Below are positions 1 through 11,252 of a DNA stretch of 62,512 nucleotides, in pieces. Both the position numbers and the translations under genes were made by a program. Where the stretch lies: NCBI RefSeq assembly GCF_000969605.1, contig NZ_JZUE01000029.1, forward strand, positions 1 to 62,512, written 5' to 3'. This DNA is from Aquincola tertiaricarbonis. GTDB lineage: Bacteria > Pseudomonadota > Gammaproteobacteria > Burkholderiales > Burkholderiaceae_C. Each line of letters starts with the position of its first letter. The first letter of the stretch is position 1. Below the pieces are notes generated by a model, which made no database searches, had not been told where the DNA came from, and saw only the letters and a list, made by a program, of their open reading frames with translations.

Positions 1-466
1 TGTTCTTGCCCATCAGCTCGAACAGCGGCTTCACCTTTGCGAACACGGCCTCGTCGCCGCCCACCATGATGGTCAGGCTGGCGGCCTTGGCGCCGACCTC
101 GCCGCCTGAGACCGGCGCGTCCAGGTAGTCGCAGCCCAGGTCGTTGATGCGCTTGGCGAAGGCCTTGGTTTCCATGGGCGAGATGCTGCTCATGTCCACC
201 ACGGTCTTGCCCTTCGACAGACCGGCGGCCACGCCGTTCTCGCCGAACAGCACCTTCTCTACGTCCGGCGTGTCAGGCACCATCAGGAAGACGATGTCGG
301 CCTGCTGCGCCACTTCCGTCGCGTTGGCGCAGGCCACGGCGCCGGCCTGCAGCAGCGCCTCGGGCACGCGGCCATGGGTGGTGGCGAACACCGTGTGGTC
401 GGCGGCCAGCAGGTGGCCGGCCATGGGTGCGCCCATGATGCCCAGGCCGATGAATCCCAGTTTCAT
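1..466 (-). CDS. glxR: 2-hydroxy-3-oxopropionate (tartronate semialdehyde) reductase, partial at window edge
   Basis: It would reduce tartronate semialdehyde to D-glycerate with NAD(P)H, the last step of the glyoxylate carboligase route. The visible N-terminal ~155 residues begin with a Rossmann glycine motif (GFIGLGIMG) and contain the beta-hydroxyacid dehydrogenase substrate motif DAPVSGG near residue 120. The C-terminal half, with the catalytic lysine, lies outside the window. The ATG at 466 begins MKLGFIGLG, the usual start of this family. It follows hyi by 11 bases on the same strand, so gcl-hyi-glxR looks like one operon. Family and pathway are clear; garR and glxR cannot be told apart from sequence alone. 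Confidence 0.93.
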   Translation of the reverse strand, partial: MKLGFIGLGIMGAPMAGHLLAADHTVFATTHGRVPEALLQAGAVACANATEVAQQADIVFLMVPDTPDVEKVLFGENGVAAGLSKGKTVVDMSSISPMETKAFAKRINDLGCDYLDAPVSGGEVGAKAASLTIMVGGDEAVFAKVKPLFELMGKN

Positions 467-477
467 GCGTGTGTCCT

Positions 478-1257
478 TCAGTAGATGAAGCGCTGGCGCC
501 AGTTCAGGCCGGCTTCGGTGGTGGACAGCGGCTTGTATTCGCAGCCGATGTAGCCCGTGTAGCCGATGCGGTCGATGTGCCGGAACAGGAAGTTCCAGTT
601 CAGCTCGCCGGTGCCGGGCTCGTTGCGGCCCGGGTTGTCGGCCAGCTGGATGTGGTCGATGCGCGAGAGGTGTTGCTGCAGCGTGGCCGCGATCTCGCCC
701 TCCGTGCGCTGCGCGTGGTAGATGTCGTACTGTACGTAGGCATTGGCCGCGGCCACCTCGTCCAGCAGCGCCACCGCGTCGTCGGTGCGGTTGAGCACGA
801 AGCCGGGGATGTCGAAGCGGTTGATCGGCTCCACCAGCAGCTTCAACCCGGCCTTGTTCAGCTCGGCCGCGGCAAAGCGCAGGTTGTCCACCAGCGTGCG
901 GCGCAGCGTGGCCGCGTCCACGCCAGCCGGCGCCTTGCCCACCAGGCAGTTGAGCCGCGGCGTGCCCAGCGAGGTGGCCACGTCGATGGCGCGCATCACG
1001 CCATCGCGGAACTCGGCCTGCCGGTCGGGGTGGCAGGCGATGCCGCGCTCGCCGGCGTCCCAGTTGCCGGCAGGCAGGTTGTGCAGCACCAGCTTCAGGC
1101 CGTTGGCATCGAGCCGGCGGCGGATCTCCGCTGTCTCGAAGGCATACGGGAACAGGAACTCCACCGCATCAAAACCGGCCCGGGCCGCGGGCTCGAAGCG
1201 GTCGAGGAAGGGCCGTTCGGTGAACAGCATCGTCAGGTTGGCCGCGAACTTCGGCAT
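478..1257 (-). CDS. hyi: Hydroxypyruvate isomerase
   Basis: 259-residue TIM-barrel isomerase of the Hyi/xylose-isomerase-like family, interconverting hydroxypyruvate and tartronate semialdehyde in the cytosol. It starts MPKFAANLTMLF; acidic metal-ligand segments are visible at LLVEPINRFDIPGF and IGCEYKPL. The frame stays open 21 bases further to 1278, but the ATG at 1257 is preceded by AAGGAGA at good spacing and gives the usual family N-terminus, so I use it. It sits between gcl and glxR on the same strand, the standard glyoxylate-utilisation order. Confidence 0.93.
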   Translation of the reverse strand: MPKFAANLTMLFTERPFLDRFEPAARAGFDAVEFLFPYAFETAEIRRRLDANGLKLVLHNLPAGNWDAGERGIACHPDRQAEFRDGVMRAIDVATSLGTPRLNCLVGKAPAGVDAATLRRTLVDNLRFAAAELNKAGLKLLVEPINRFDIPGFVLNRTDDAVALLDEVAAANAYVQYDIYHAQRTEGEIAATLQQHLSRIDHIQLADNPGRNEPGTGELNWNFLFRHIDRIGYTGYIGCEYKPLSTTEAGLNWRQRFIY

Positions 1258-1294
1258 GGATTCTCCTTGTCTAGACAACTCGGCAAGGCCGCGC

Positions 1295-3070
1295 TCAGTC
1301 CAGCAGCCCCACGGCGGTGGGCGCGTCGGCCGGCGTCAGCGCCAGTTCCTCGAATTCGTTGATGGCGTCGATCTCGGTACCCATCGAGATGTTGGTCACC
1401 CGCTCCAGCATCACCTCGATCACCACCGGCACCTGGAACTCGGCCATCCAGCGCTCGGCCTGCTCGATGGCGGGCTTGATCTCTTCCTGGCGGTGCACCC
1501 GGATGGCCTTGCAGCCCAGGCCTTCCACCACCGCCTTGTGGTCCACGCCGTAGCCCTGCAGCTCGGGCGTGTTGATGTTCTCGAAGCCCAGCTGCACGCA
1601 GTAGTCCATGCTGAAGCCGCGCTGCGCCTGGCGGATGAGGCCCAGGTAGCTGTTGTTGACCACCATGTGGATGTAAGGCAGCTTGAACTGCGCACCCACG
1701 GCCAGCTCCTCGATCATGAACTGGAAGTCGTAGTCACCCGACAGCGCCACGATCTTGCGGGTGGGGTCGGCAGCGCGCACGCCCAGGGCGGCGGGAATCG
1801 TCCAGCCCAGCGGGCCGGCCTGGCCGCAATTGATCCACTGCCGCGGGCCGTAGACGTGCAGGAACTGCGCCCCGGCAATCTGGCTCAGGCCGATGGTCGA
1901 CACGTAGGTGGTGTCGCGGCCGAAGTTGTTGTTCATGCACTGGTACACCCGCTGCGGCTTCATCGGCACGGTGTCGTAGTTGGTCTTGCGCAGCATCGTT
2001 CGCTTGCGTTCGCGGCATTCGCCGGCCCAGGCCGTGCGGCTTCTCAGCGTGCCGGCGGCCTTCATCTCGCGGGCCACCTCCACGAAGCGTTCCAGCGCGG
2101 CCCGGGCGTCCGACACGATGCCCAGGTCGGGCGCAAACACCCGGCCGATCTGCGTGGGCTCGATGTCCACATGCACGAAGGTGCGGCCCTTCGTGTACAC
2201 CTCGGTGGAGCCGGTGTGGCGATTGGCCCAGCGGTTGCCGATGCCCAGCACGAAGTCGCTGGCCAGCATGGTGGCGTTGCCGTAGCGGTGGCTGGTCTGC
2301 AGGCCGCACATGCCGGCCATCAGCGGATGGTCGTCGGGGATGGTGCCCCAGCCCATCAGCGTGGGGATCACCGGCACGCCGGTGAGTTCGGCGAACTCAA
2401 CCAGCAGGTCCGACGCATCGGCATTGATGATGCCGCCGCCGGCCACGATCAGCGGGCGCTCGGCGGCCTGCATCATCTGCAGCGCCTTTTCCACCTGCTT
2501 GCGCGAGGCGGCGGGCTTGTAGACCGGCAGCGGCTCGTAGGTGTCGATGTCGAACTCGATCTCGGCCATCTGCACGTCGAACGGCAGGTCGATCAGCACC
2601 GGGCCCGGGCGGCCCGATCGCATCAGGTGGAAGGCCTGCTGGAAGGCGCGCGGCACCTGCGCCGGCTCGCGCACCGTCACGCTCCACTTGGTCACCGGCT
2701 TGCTGATCGACTCGATGTCGACCGCCTGGAAGTCTTCCTTGTACAGCCGGGCCCGCGGCGCCTGGCCGGTGATGCACAGAATGGGGATGCTGTCGGCCTG
2801 GGCCGAATACAGCCCGGTGATCATGTCGGTGCCCGCCGGACCCGAGGTGCCGATGCACACGCCGATGTTGCCGGCCCGCGCCCGGGTGTAGCCCTCGGCC
2901 ATGTGCGAGGCGCCTTCCACGTGCCGTGCCAGCACATGGGCGATGGCGCCGCGCTCGCGCAGGCATGCATACAGCGGATTGATCGCCGCGCCCGGCACGC
3001 CGAAGGCCTGCGAGATGCCTTCCTTCTCCATCACCAGCACTGCCGCCATCGCGGCTTTCATCTTGGCCAT
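1295..3070 (-). CDS. gcl: Glyoxylate carboligase (tartronate-semialdehyde synthase)
   Basis: 591-residue thiamine-diphosphate enzyme joining two glyoxylates to tartronate semialdehyde with loss of CO2. It has the three-domain layout of the acetolactate-synthase superfamily. The ThDP motif runs from GDYDFQF to VVNN. The N-terminal position that is Glu in most ThDP enzymes is Val51 here ([10 protein letters not shown]), which is diagnostic of Gcl. The start ATG has CAGGAG upstream. It is the first gene of gcl-hyi-glxR. The glyoxylate could come from the purine/allantoin genes at 19-32 kb, an inference from pathway logic. Confidence 0.96.
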   Translation of the reverse strand: MAKMKAAMAAVLVMEKEGISQAFGVPGAAINPLYACLRERGAIAHVLARHVEGASHMAEGYTRARAGNIGVCIGTSGPAGTDMITGLYSAQADSIPILCITGQAPRARLYKEDFQAVDIESISKPVTKWSVTVREPAQVPRAFQQAFHLMRSGRPGPVLIDLPFDVQMAEIEFDIDTYEPLPVYKPAASRKQVEKALQMMQAAERPLIVAGGGIINADASDLLVEFAELTGVPVIPTLMGWGTIPDDHPLMAGMCGLQTSHRYGNATMLASDFVLGIGNRWANRHTGSTEVYTKGRTFVHVDIEPTQIGRVFAPDLGIVSDARAALERFVEVAREMKAAGTLRSRTAWAGECRERKRTMLRKTNYDTVPMKPQRVYQCMNNNFGRDTTYVSTIGLSQIAGAQFLHVYGPRQWINCGQAGPLGWTIPAALGVRAADPTRKIVALSGDYDFQFMIEELAVGAQFKLPYIHMVVNNSYLGLIRQAQRGFSMDYCVQLGFENINTPELQGYGVDHKAVVEGLGCKAIRVHRQEEIKPAIEQAERWMAEFQVPVVIEVMLERVTNISMGTEIDAINEFEELALTPADAPTAVGLLD

Positions 3071-3147
3071 TGCATCGTCTCCTGTTGCACTGGCGTCGAT
3101 GATTCCGGCAGCCGCCGCACGGCGGAACCGCAGGCCGCGGATAAGCG

Positions 3148-4188
3148 CTATTCCGCCCGCGAATGGCGCGAACGCCAGGCCACCCAGCCCGCGATGCAGG
3201 TGAAGCCGAGCACGATGCCTACCACCACCCAGAAGCCCCGCGGCGAATCGGCCAGCGGCACGCCGCCCACGTTCATGCCCAGCAGGCCGGCAATGAGGTT
3301 GATGGGCAGGGCCAGCACGGTCACCACCGTCAGCACGAACAGGCTGCGGTGGTTGTCCTCGTTCACGCGCGCCGCCACCTCTTCCTGCAGCAGCTTGATG
3401 CGCTCCTGCAGCGCCGACATGTCGCGCAGCACCACCGAGAACTCCTCGGTGGACTGGCGCAGCGCCAGCACGCCGGCCTCGTCGATCCAGGCCGGCGGAT
3501 GCTGCAGCAACCGGAACAGCGAGGCCGGCTCCGGCGCCAGCAGCCGCTGCAGCCGCACCAGCAGCCGCCGCATCGCGCCCAGGCGTGCGCGGCGGTGGTC
3601 CAGCCGGTTGGCCAGCAGCGCGTCCTCCACGTCGTCAACGCGGCCGGTCACGTCGCGCACGATGCGCACCAGCACGTCGGCTTGTGCGCGCAGCAGGTTT
3701 TCCAGCAGCTCGATGGGCGAGGCAAAGCTGTCGCCGCGCTTGGCCGCGGTGCGCAGCGCGTCGATGGAGCGCAGCGCCTGGCGGCGCGCCGTCACCACCA
3801 GGTCGTGGTCGACATGGATCCACAGCGTGGAGATGTCCGACGGCTCGAAGCTGAAGGCGAAGTGCACGTCGTTGACCACCGCCACCAGCGCATGCTGGTC
3901 GGTGCGCTCGATGCGGGTGGAGTGCAGGTCCTCCTTCAGCGCGTCGAAGAAGGCCTCGGGCAGCTCCGCCCGGTGCTGCAGCCAGGGCTGCGCGCCGGTG
4001 TGGCTGAGGTTGAAGTGCAGCCACAGGAACTCGCCGCCCGCCGGGGCGCCGTGGCTGCGCCGCTGCGCCAGCCAGGCGGCCGCCTCGGCCGAGCCGATCT
4101 CCTGGGCGCGGCGGTCGGGAGCCAGCCGCCAGCCGCAGATGAGGCCGGATTCATCGGCCCCGTAGCCCGTTTGCGTCAGGGGGCTCAA
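3148..4188 (-). CDS. zntB: CorA/ZntB-family divalent cation channel
   Basis: 346-residue CorA-superfamily protein: a long cytosolic alpha/beta and helical region, then two C-terminal transmembrane helices. The signature GMN is at about 304-306 (GLLGMNVGG), and the second helix ends in a basic tail. The N-terminus (GLICGWRL) resembles ZntB rather than Mg-selective CorA, so zinc transport is the best guess. No ATG fits: the frame begins at TTG 4188, because the nearby ATG at 4193 is in another frame and stops at once. The start is therefore uncertain and could lie upstream. No clear operon partner. Confidence 0.85.
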   Translation of the reverse strand: MSPLTQTGYGADESGLICGWRLAPDRRAQEIGSAEAAAWLAQRRSHGAPAGGEFLWLHFNLSHTGAQPWLQHRAELPEAFFDALKEDLHSTRIERTDQHALVAVVNDVHFAFSFEPSDISTLWIHVDHDLVVTARRQALRSIDALRTAAKRGDSFASPIELLENLLRAQADVLVRIVRDVTGRVDDVEDALLANRLDHRRARLGAMRRLLVRLQRLLAPEPASLFRLLQHPPAWIDEAGVLALRQSTEEFSVVLRDMSALQERIKLLQEEVAARVNEDNHRSLFVLTVVTVLALPINLIAGLLGMNVGGVPLADSPRGFWVVVGIVLGFTCIAGWVAWRSRHSRAE

Positions 4189-4345
4189 GGCATAGTGCCG
4201 GGGGTCATGGGAAGGTGTGCACGTCCAGGTCGGTGATCGGCAGCGGGTGCGCGGCCGTCACGCGGAGGGTCCGGCCGCAGCAAGCCGGCATGCTGCCAGC
4301 GCGGCATGACGGTGGCGTGACAGCGGTGCGTCAGCGCCCCCAACT
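4189..4345. other. Intergenic gap, nothing recognised
   Basis: 157 bases between the methyltransferase stop and the ZntB-type start, both on the minus strand. I see no ORF with support, no terminator with a T-run and no clear promoter. If the TTG start at 4188 is wrong, part of this stretch may encode the ZntB N-terminus. Confidence 0.4.
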
Positions 4346-5185
4346 TCAACTGCGCGTGGCCGTGTCGGCGGGGCCCGGGGCATCCGCCTGCCGGCGGCAG
4401 ATCAGCACGTAGCTGGTGCAGAACAGCGACCGGAAGCTGTACATCCCGGCCTTGAGCCCGGGGTCGATGGACGACTTCTCGAAGAAGGACGAGCAGCCAA
4501 CGTACAGCCGCAGCAGCGGGTACAGCAGCGCCGCCAGCGGCAGCATCCACAGGTCCTTGGGCTTGCCCAGCACATGCACCACGCGCTCGACGCGGAAGCC
4601 CGCCGCATGCAGCATGCCCACCGTCGTCGGCATCGGGATGATGTGCCACACGCTCTGGTTGCGCACCCGGAACAGCTTCAGGCGCCGGGTGCGGCCCAGC
4701 AGCAGGTACAGCAGCCTGTCCTGCACGGTGAAGATGGAATCGTTGGTGACGATGAAGCAGCCCCCGGGCGCCAGCCGCTGCGCGCAGAAGTCGAAGAACT
4801 GCGAGGTGTTGCCGAACTCCATGATGCCGCTGATGCAGGTGACGACGTCGTAGCGGCCTTGCAGTGGTTCCGGCAGCGGCCCTGACAGCGCGGCCGAGGC
4901 ATCGAACCGGGTGTACTCGTGCGGGGCCAGATGCGCCGGGCTGGGCATGATGTCGGCACCGTGCGCCTGCAGCGGCAGGTGGCGGTTGACCGTCTGCACG
5001 AACAGGCCATGCCCGCAGGGCAGGTCGAGCAGCGTCTTCCAGCCGGCGGCCGGGGCGGCCTCCTGCAGGTACTTGAAGATCTCGCGATTGACGCCGCGGC
5101 TGGTATTGCCTTGCGGCACCTGCACGTCACCCACGCGGGTGACGGCGTATTCCTTGCGGCTGACTGCAGCGGTGTCCTGTTGCAT
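4346..5185 (-). CDS. Class I SAM-dependent methyltransferase
   Basis: 279 residues. Motif I is LLDLPCGHG (about 52-60). A post-motif segment DVVTCISGIMEF follows, then APGGCFIVTNDSIF, as in Rossmann methyltransferases that act on small molecules or lipids. The C-terminal third is hydrophobic (LPLAALLYPLLRLYVG), suggesting membrane association. The ATG at 5185 (MQQDTAAVSRKEY) is chosen because the 55 codons upstream look non-coding and GAGGGCCACC precedes this ATG. The substrate is unknown and the neighbours give no hint. The SAM fold is seen; any specific function would be a guess. Confidence 0.8.
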   Translation of the reverse strand: MQQDTAAVSRKEYAVTRVGDVQVPQGNTSRGVNREIFKYLQEAAPAAGWKTLLDLPCGHGLFVQTVNRHLPLQAHGADIMPSPAHLAPHEYTRFDASAALSGPLPEPLQGRYDVVTCISGIMEFGNTSQFFDFCAQRLAPGGCFIVTNDSIFTVQDRLLYLLLGRTRRLKLFRVRNQSVWHIIPMPTTVGMLHAAGFRVERVVHVLGKPKDLWMLPLAALLYPLLRLYVGCSSFFEKSSIDPGLKAGMYSFRSLFCTSYVLICRRQADAPGPADTATRS

Positions 5186-5291
5186 GGTGGCCCTCGGGTC
5201 GGGGCCTGCACTGTAGTTCGGCCGCACCCGGCCGTGCAGTGCGGCAACGGCACTTATTTGCCCTAGGCATCCGACCCGCCGGCCGACCCCG

Positions 5292-6632
5292 TCAACGCGC
5301 GCCGGCCGGCATGTGCGCCTCGGTCTGGTCGAGCACGGCTTCAGGCGCATCCGCTTCCAGCGGCGTTTCGCCGTTCAGGTGCGCATCCAGCCGGGCGCTG
5401 TCGAGGTCGCCGGTCCACTTGGCCACCACCAGCGTGGCCACGCCGTTGCCGATCAGGTTGGTGAGCGCGCGGGCCTCGGACATGAAGCGGTCGATGCCTA
5501 GGATGAGCGCCAGCCCCGCCACCGGCACATGGCCCACCGCCGACAGCGTGGCCGCCAGCACGATGAAGCCGCTGCCGGTGACGCCGGCCGCGCCCTTGCT
5601 GGTGAGCAGCAGCACCGCCAGCAGCGTGAGCTGCTGCGTCAGCGTCATGTCGGTGTTGGTGGCCTGGGCGATGAACACCGCCGCCATGGTGAGGTAGATG
5701 GAGGTGCCGTCCAGGTTGAACGAATAGCCCGTGGGCACCACCAGGCCCACCACCGACTTGCGCGCACCCAGGTTCTCCAGCTTGGCCATCATGCGCGGCA
5801 GCACCGATTCGCTCGACGAGGTGCCCAGCACGATCAGCAGCTCTTCCTTGATGTACTTGATGAACTTCCAGATGGAGAAGCCGTGCGCGCGGGCAATGCC
5901 GCCCAGCACCACGAAGATGAAGATCAGGCAGGTGGCGTAGAAGGTGGCCATCAGCTGGCCCAGCGACACCAGCGAGCCGATGCCGTACTTGCCGATGGTG
6001 AAGGCCATGGCACCGAAGGCGCCGATGGGGGCCACCTTCATGATCATGCCGACGATGCCGAACAGCACGTGCGAGAACTTCTCGATGAAGTCGAACACCA
6101 GCGTGCCGCGGCCGCCGAACTTGTGCAGCGCGAAGCCGAACATCACCGCGATCAGCAGCACCTGCAGGATCTCGCCCTTGGCAAACGCATCCACGAAGGT
6201 GTTGGGGATGACGTGCAGCAGGAAGTCCACCGTGCCCTGCATCTTGCCGGGCTCGGTATAGGCGGCGATGGCCTTGGTGTCCAGCGCGCTGACGTCCACG
6301 TTCATGCCGGCGCCGGGACGCACCAGGTTGACGATGACCAGGCCCACCACCAGCGCCACGGTGCTGACGATCTCGAAGTACAGCAGCGCCAGGCCGCCGG
6401 TCTTGCCCACCTTCTTCATGTCCTCCATGCCGGCGATGCCGACGACCACGGTGCAGAAGATGATGGGCGCGATGATCATCTTGATGAGCTTGATGAAGCC
6501 GTCGCCCAGCGGCTTCATCGCCGCGCCGGTCTGCGGCCAGAAATGGCCGAGCAGCACGCCAATGACGATGGCCACGATGACCTGGAAGTAGAGGGAGCGG
6601 TAGATCGGCTGCTTGGTGGCCGGGGTGTCCAT
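5292..6632 (-). CDS. dctA: C4-dicarboxylate/proton symporter DctA
   Basis: 446-residue inner-membrane carrier of the dicarboxylate/amino acid:cation symporter family, importing succinate, fumarate and malate. Visible hallmarks are the serine-rich re-entrant loop [12 protein letters not shown] and the motif [17 protein letters not shown]. The frame is open far upstream, but the ATG at 6632 ([17 protein letters not shown]) carries AGGAGA and gives the usual N-terminus. It lies downstream of dctB-dctD, with its own sigma-54 promoter candidate at 6672-6687, so DctD probably activates it when dicarboxylates are present. Confidence 0.95.
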   Translation of the reverse strand: MDTPATKQPIYRSLYFQVIVAIVIGVLLGHFWPQTGAAMKPLGDGFIKLIKMIIAPIIFCTVVVGIAGMEDMKKVGKTGGLALLYFEIVSTVALVVGLVIVNLVRPGAGMNVDVSALDTKAIAAYTEPGKMQGTVDFLLHVIPNTFVDAFAKGEILQVLLIAVMFGFALHKFGGRGTLVFDFIEKFSHVLFGIVGMIMKVAPIGAFGAMAFTIGKYGIGSLVSLGQLMATFYATCLIFIFVVLGGIARAHGFSIWKFIKYIKEELLIVLGTSSSESVLPRMMAKLENLGARKSVVGLVVPTGYSFNLDGTSIYLTMAAVFIAQATNTDMTLTQQLTLLAVLLLTSKGAAGVTGSGFIVLAATLSAVGHVPVAGLALILGIDRFMSEARALTNLIGNGVATLVVAKWTGDLDSARLDAHLNGETPLEADAPEAVLDQTEAHMPAGAR

Positions 6633-6671
6633 GGGCTTGTCTCCTGGAATGTGCGGAAGGCGGGTGCCTTT

Positions 6672-6687
6672 AGCAAGCCAGGGACCA
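6672..6687 (-). promoter_or_regulatory. Candidate sigma-54 promoter of dctA
   Basis: On the minus strand the sequence is TGGTCCCTGGCTTGCT. It matches the -24/-12 pattern TGGCACG-N4-TTGCW at the invariant GG and GC, with exact spacing. It ends about 40 bases before the dctA ATG, and the preceding gene encodes a sigma-54 activator (DctD). A small dyad GTTGATTCAAC at 6719-6729 lies further upstream and could be part of an enhancer site; that is only a suggestion. Confidence 0.6.
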
Positions 6688-6791
6688 GCGGCACGGCTGT
6701 CCGGTGATGCGGTAAGCCGTTGATTCAACAGTCTTTTCTCCCGACCGACAGGCGTCGCTGCCCGGACCTTCGTGCAGGCCGCCGGCGGCCA

Positions 6792-6807
6792 GCCCGGGTT
6801 CCCGGGC
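6792..6807 (-). terminator. GC hairpin just after dctD
   Basis: GCCCGGG-TT-CCCGGGC forms a perfect inverted repeat 10-25 bases past the dctD stop. No T-run follows on the minus strand, so it may be a weak or Rho-assisted terminator separating dctBD from dctA, or only an mRNA-stabilising hairpin. Confidence 0.3.
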
Positions 6808-6816
6808 AGCGGCGGT

Positions 6817-8217
<1,401 letters not shown>

Positions 8218-8237
8218 GGCAGCAGCCTCCTGCAGGT

Positions 8238-10019
8238 TCAGGCCGCGGCGGCGGGCCGCAGCGGCAGGGTCAGCACGAAGACGGCGCCGCCTTCGGGCCG
8301 GTTGCGGCCCTCCAGCGTGCCGCCCAGCTCGCGCACGATGTGGGCCGAGATCATCAGCCCCAGGCCCAGGCCGGCACCGGCCGGCTTGCTGGTGGCAAAG
8401 GGCTCGAACAGTCGCGGCAGCATGTCGTCGGCGATGCCCGGGCCGCTGTCGGCCACCGTGAGGCGGCAGCGGCCGTCGTCGATCACCGCGTCCAGCTGCA
8501 GCAACCGGCGCGGCGCCTCGGCCATCGCATCGGCGGCATTGGCCAGCAGGTTCACCAGCACCTGCTCCAGCCGCGGCTCCTCGGCCATGACGGTGAGCGC
8601 GGGCGGCTCGATGCGCTGCTGCAGCTCGATGCCCAGCGTGCGCAGCCGCGGCTGCACCAGCAGCAGCGCGCCCTGCAGCACCCGCTGCAGCGGCACCGGC
8701 TGCAGCGCCGGCGGCCCCTTGTGCGCGAAGCCCTTGAGCTGCTGGGTGAAGCGCCCCACGCGGTCCACCAGCTGGCCGATGCGGCCGAGATTCCAGCGCA
8801 GGTCGTCGGCCTGGCCGCGGTCCAGCAGCACCACCGCGTTGTCGGCCATGGTGCGCAGCGCGGCCAGCGGCTGGTTCAGCTCATGCACGATGCCGGCCGA
8901 CATCTGGCCCAGTGCGGCCATCTTGCCGGCATGCAGCAGCTCGCTTTGCGCGGCGCGCAGCTCGGCGGTGCGCTCCTGCACCTTGGCTTCCAGGCTGTCG
9001 CGCGCGGCCTTGAGCACCACCTGCAGCGCGGCCTGGTTGGCCATGCGCTGGCGGAGCGTGCGCCGGCGCAGCCAGAAGATCAGCAGCGCCATCAGGCCCA
9101 CCAGGCTGGCCATGCCGGCAGCCAGCGCCAGCGTGCGCGCCTGGTCCACCACCGGCCAGGTCTCGTCGAGCACGATCAGGCGCCAGCCGGTGCGCGGCAT
9201 GGTGCGCTCCGACATCACGTACTGGGTGCCGCCCAGCAGCACCAGCTGCGTGGCCGCGTGGCCGGCCGCGCCCTGCGGCTGCCAGTCCAGCGGCGTGAGC
9301 GCGGCCTGGCCGTAAGGGCGGCTGCGCTCGATCTCGGCACGGGCCGTCGCGGCCAGCGGCTGCAGCGGCCGGAAGCGCCAGACGTCCTGCGTGCTCAGCA
9401 CCACCACGCCGTGCTCGTCCACCACCAGCACCTGGCCGGGCAGGCGGCGCCAGGCCTGCTCGGCATCGGCCAGCCGCACCTTGACGGTGGCCAGGCCCAG
9501 CAGGCGCTTGCCGCGGGTCAGGCCGTAGGACAGGTAATAGCCCGGCCGCCGGCTGGTGACGCCCACGCCGTAGAAGCGGCCCTTGCCCTCGGCCAGCGCG
9601 GCGCGCACATAGGGCCGGAAGGAGAGGTCGTGGCCCACCGGCGTGCCGGGCTGGTCCCAGTCCGCGCCGGCCAGGGCCATGCCGCGGCGGTCCACCACGT
9701 AGAGCATGTCCGCGCCGGCGGTGGCATTGATGGCGCGCAGCATGCGGTTCACCTCGTCGCGCAGCGCGGTGTCGCCGGGGCGCTCCAGCAGGTCCAGCAC
9801 GCTGGGCGTGATCTCCAGCAGCGAGGGCAGGTAGTCGAAGCGGGCCACCTCCGCTTCCAGCGTGCTGGCGATCATGTCCAGCCGGTGCTGGGCCGCGTCG
9901 TCCAGTCGCTGCAGCGCGGCCCGCCGGCCGGCCGAATGGGCGCCGAGCGCCGCGGCGGCCACCAGGGCCACGGCGAGCAGCACCGTCAGCACGAGGGCAA
10001 GGGAACGCAGGCGCTTCAC
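8238..10019 (-). CDS. dctB: C4-dicarboxylate sensor histidine kinase DctB
   Basis: About 593 residues. An N-terminal membrane helix is followed by a large periplasmic dCache-type region (FRPYVRAALAEGKGRFYGVG), a second helix (SLVGLMALLIFWL), a coiled linker, the phospho-accepting H-box HELNQPLA (His about 379) and a HATPase domain (N-box NLLANAADAM, DSGPGIADD, GLGLGL). The frame also opens at TTG 10028, but the GTG at 10019 gives a normal KRLRSLALVL membrane start and is preferred. Neither has a clear Shine-Dalgarno. Partner of the adjacent DctD. Confidence 0.92.
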   Translation of the reverse strand: MKRLRSLALVLTVLLAVALVAAAALGAHSAGRRAALQRLDDAAQHRLDMIASTLEAEVARFDYLPSLLEITPSVLDLLERPGDTALRDEVNRMLRAINATAGADMLYVVDRRGMALAGADWDQPGTPVGHDLSFRPYVRAALAEGKGRFYGVGVTSRRPGYYLSYGLTRGKRLLGLATVKVRLADAEQAWRRLPGQVLVVDEHGVVVLSTQDVWRFRPLQPLAATARAEIERSRPYGQAALTPLDWQPQGAAGHAATQLVLLGGTQYVMSERTMPRTGWRLIVLDETWPVVDQARTLALAAGMASLVGLMALLIFWLRRRTLRQRMANQAALQVVLKAARDSLEAKVQERTAELRAAQSELLHAGKMAALGQMSAGIVHELNQPLAALRTMADNAVVLLDRGQADDLRWNLGRIGQLVDRVGRFTQQLKGFAHKGPPALQPVPLQRVLQGALLLVQPRLRTLGIELQQRIEPPALTVMAEEPRLEQVLVNLLANAADAMAEAPRRLLQLDAVIDDGRCRLTVADSGPGIADDMLPRLFEPFATSKPAGAGLGLGLMISAHIVRELGGTLEGRNRPEGGAVFVLTLPLRPAAAA

Positions 10020-10220
10020 GGCAGGCAATCGGGCAGGCAGGCGGAGGGCGGCATCGGGCGGGCGCGAATCCTACCCGGCCGACCGCCGACGGACAGCCGG
10101 TGCGCCGGGCCTGGTTGCCGCCCCTCACACATCCGAACAAAGCGATGCGGGCCACCGGTCGGCCCCGGTGCGCCGCCCGGCGTTGGAAGGCCACACGATC
10201 ATCTTGCGGGAGACGACAGC

Positions 10221-10532
10221 ATGCCCTCCACTTCCTTGGCCCGCCGCGGGGCCGCGGCCGCCGCGCTGCTGGCGGCCTTGCTGCTCGGCGGCTGCGCGGT
10301 GGTCACGCCCTACGATCCCTATGGCGTGGCCGTGGTGTCGCCGGCACCTGCCGTCATCGGCGTGGCGCCGTATCCCGGCGCGGTGTGGATCGACGGCTAC
10401 TGGAGCCGCCGCGGCAGTGGCCGCGAATGGGTCCCCGGCCGCTGGGACCGCGGCCACGGCCACCGCGACCGCTGGGACCGGCATGACCGCGACGACCGCC
10501 GCGGCTGGCGCGGCCGTGGCCGGTACGACTAG
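10221..10532 (+). CDS. Small lipoprotein, YXWGXW-repeat-like
   Basis: 103 residues. Signal peptide with lipobox LLGGC (Cys25), then a short Pro/Val-rich stretch and the aromatic repeat GYW...GREWVPGRW typical of YXWGXW-type small outer-membrane lipoproteins. It ends in an Arg/Asp/His-rich tail (DRHDRDDRRGWRGRG) that could bind metal or polyanions. GGGAGA lies before the ATG at 10221. Function unknown. It is transcribed away from dctB and converges with the GntR gene, with a 4-base gap. Confidence 0.78.
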   Translation: MPSTSLARRGAAAAALLAALLLGGCAVVTPYDPYGVAVVSPAPAVIGVAPYPGAVWIDGYWSRRGSGREWVPGRWDRGHGHRDRWDRHDRDDRRGWRGRGRYD

Positions 10533-10536
10533 GCCT

Positions 10537-11196
10537 TCACGGCGCCGAGACCTGCAGCGCCGCCCGGTGGCCGATGGACGATTCCACCTGGCCGATGTGA
10601 TCGACCATCAGCCGCTCGGCCAGGTCGATGCGGCCTTCGGCCAGCGCGGCGACGATGCGTTCATGGTCGGCGCAGGATTCGGCAGCCGCCTGCCGCGTCT
10701 GGTACAGCGTAGAGACCAGCGTGGTGCGGGCCGTCAGGTCGCGCAGCAGGTCGGCCAGCAGCCGGTGGCCCAGGCATTCGGCCAGGCACACATGGAAGTC
10801 GGCCAGCAGGAAGGCGCGGGTGGCGGGGTCGGCATCGTCCAGCGCGGCGCGCTCGTCGGCCAGGTGCCGGCGCAGCCGACCCAGCACCGACTGCAGCGGC
10901 CGGCCCTCGGTCTGGCGCAAGATGCCGGCCTCGACCGCGCGGCGGGCCGCGAAGGCGTCGCGCGCCTCCTCGATGGAGGGCTCCACCACGTACCAGCCCT
11001 TGCGGCTGCGCACTTCCACGAAGCCGCGGGCCTGCACCTGCATCAGCGCCTCGCGCACCAGGGTGCGGCTGACGTCGAACTGCTCGGCCAGGTCCTGCTC
11101 GCCCAGCCGTTCGCCCGGCTGGAGCCGGCGCGCGAGGATCGAGCCGACGATGCGCTCGGCGATGCTGGGCGGGTGGCTGCTGGGCGGCGGGGGCAT
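10537..11196 (-). CDS. GntR-family transcriptional regulator (FCD domain)
   Basis: 219 residues. The N-terminal winged helix (RIVGSILARRLQPGERLGEQDLAEQFDVSRTLVREAL) is followed by an all-helical FCD ligand/metal domain. Its probable metal ligands are an Asp in LADFHVCLA and histidines in CADHERIVAAL and VDHIGQVE. The frame stays open upstream into the PEP-CTERM gene region, but the ATG at 11196 fits the family. A TAGAGT box lies 8 bases before it with no Shine-Dalgarno, suggesting a leaderless mRNA. The ligand is unknown, and the neighbours give no metabolic clue. Confidence 0.88.
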   Translation of the reverse strand: MPPPPSSHPPSIAERIVGSILARRLQPGERLGEQDLAEQFDVSRTLVREALMQVQARGFVEVRSRKGWYVVEPSIEEARDAFAARRAVEAGILRQTEGRPLQSVLGRLRRHLADERAALDDADPATRAFLLADFHVCLAECLGHRLLADLLRDLTARTTLVSTLYQTRQAAAESCADHERIVAALAEGRIDLAERLMVDHIGQVESSIGHRAALQVSAP

Positions 11197-11252
11197 GGCG
11201 CGGCACTCTAGCGCAGGGCCGCGGCGCAGCGCGGGCCGCCACCGGCGCGCGG

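Noticed and set aside
743-4165. An open frame of 1140 codons on the plus strand opposite gcl and the ZntB-type gene
   Set aside because: It is antisense to well-recognised genes, has no domain and a low-complexity composition; high G+C lowers stop frequency.
5186-5350. 55-residue N-terminal extension of the methyltransferase
   Set aside because: Arg/Pro-rich translation of an intergenic stretch; ATG 5185 fits the family start.
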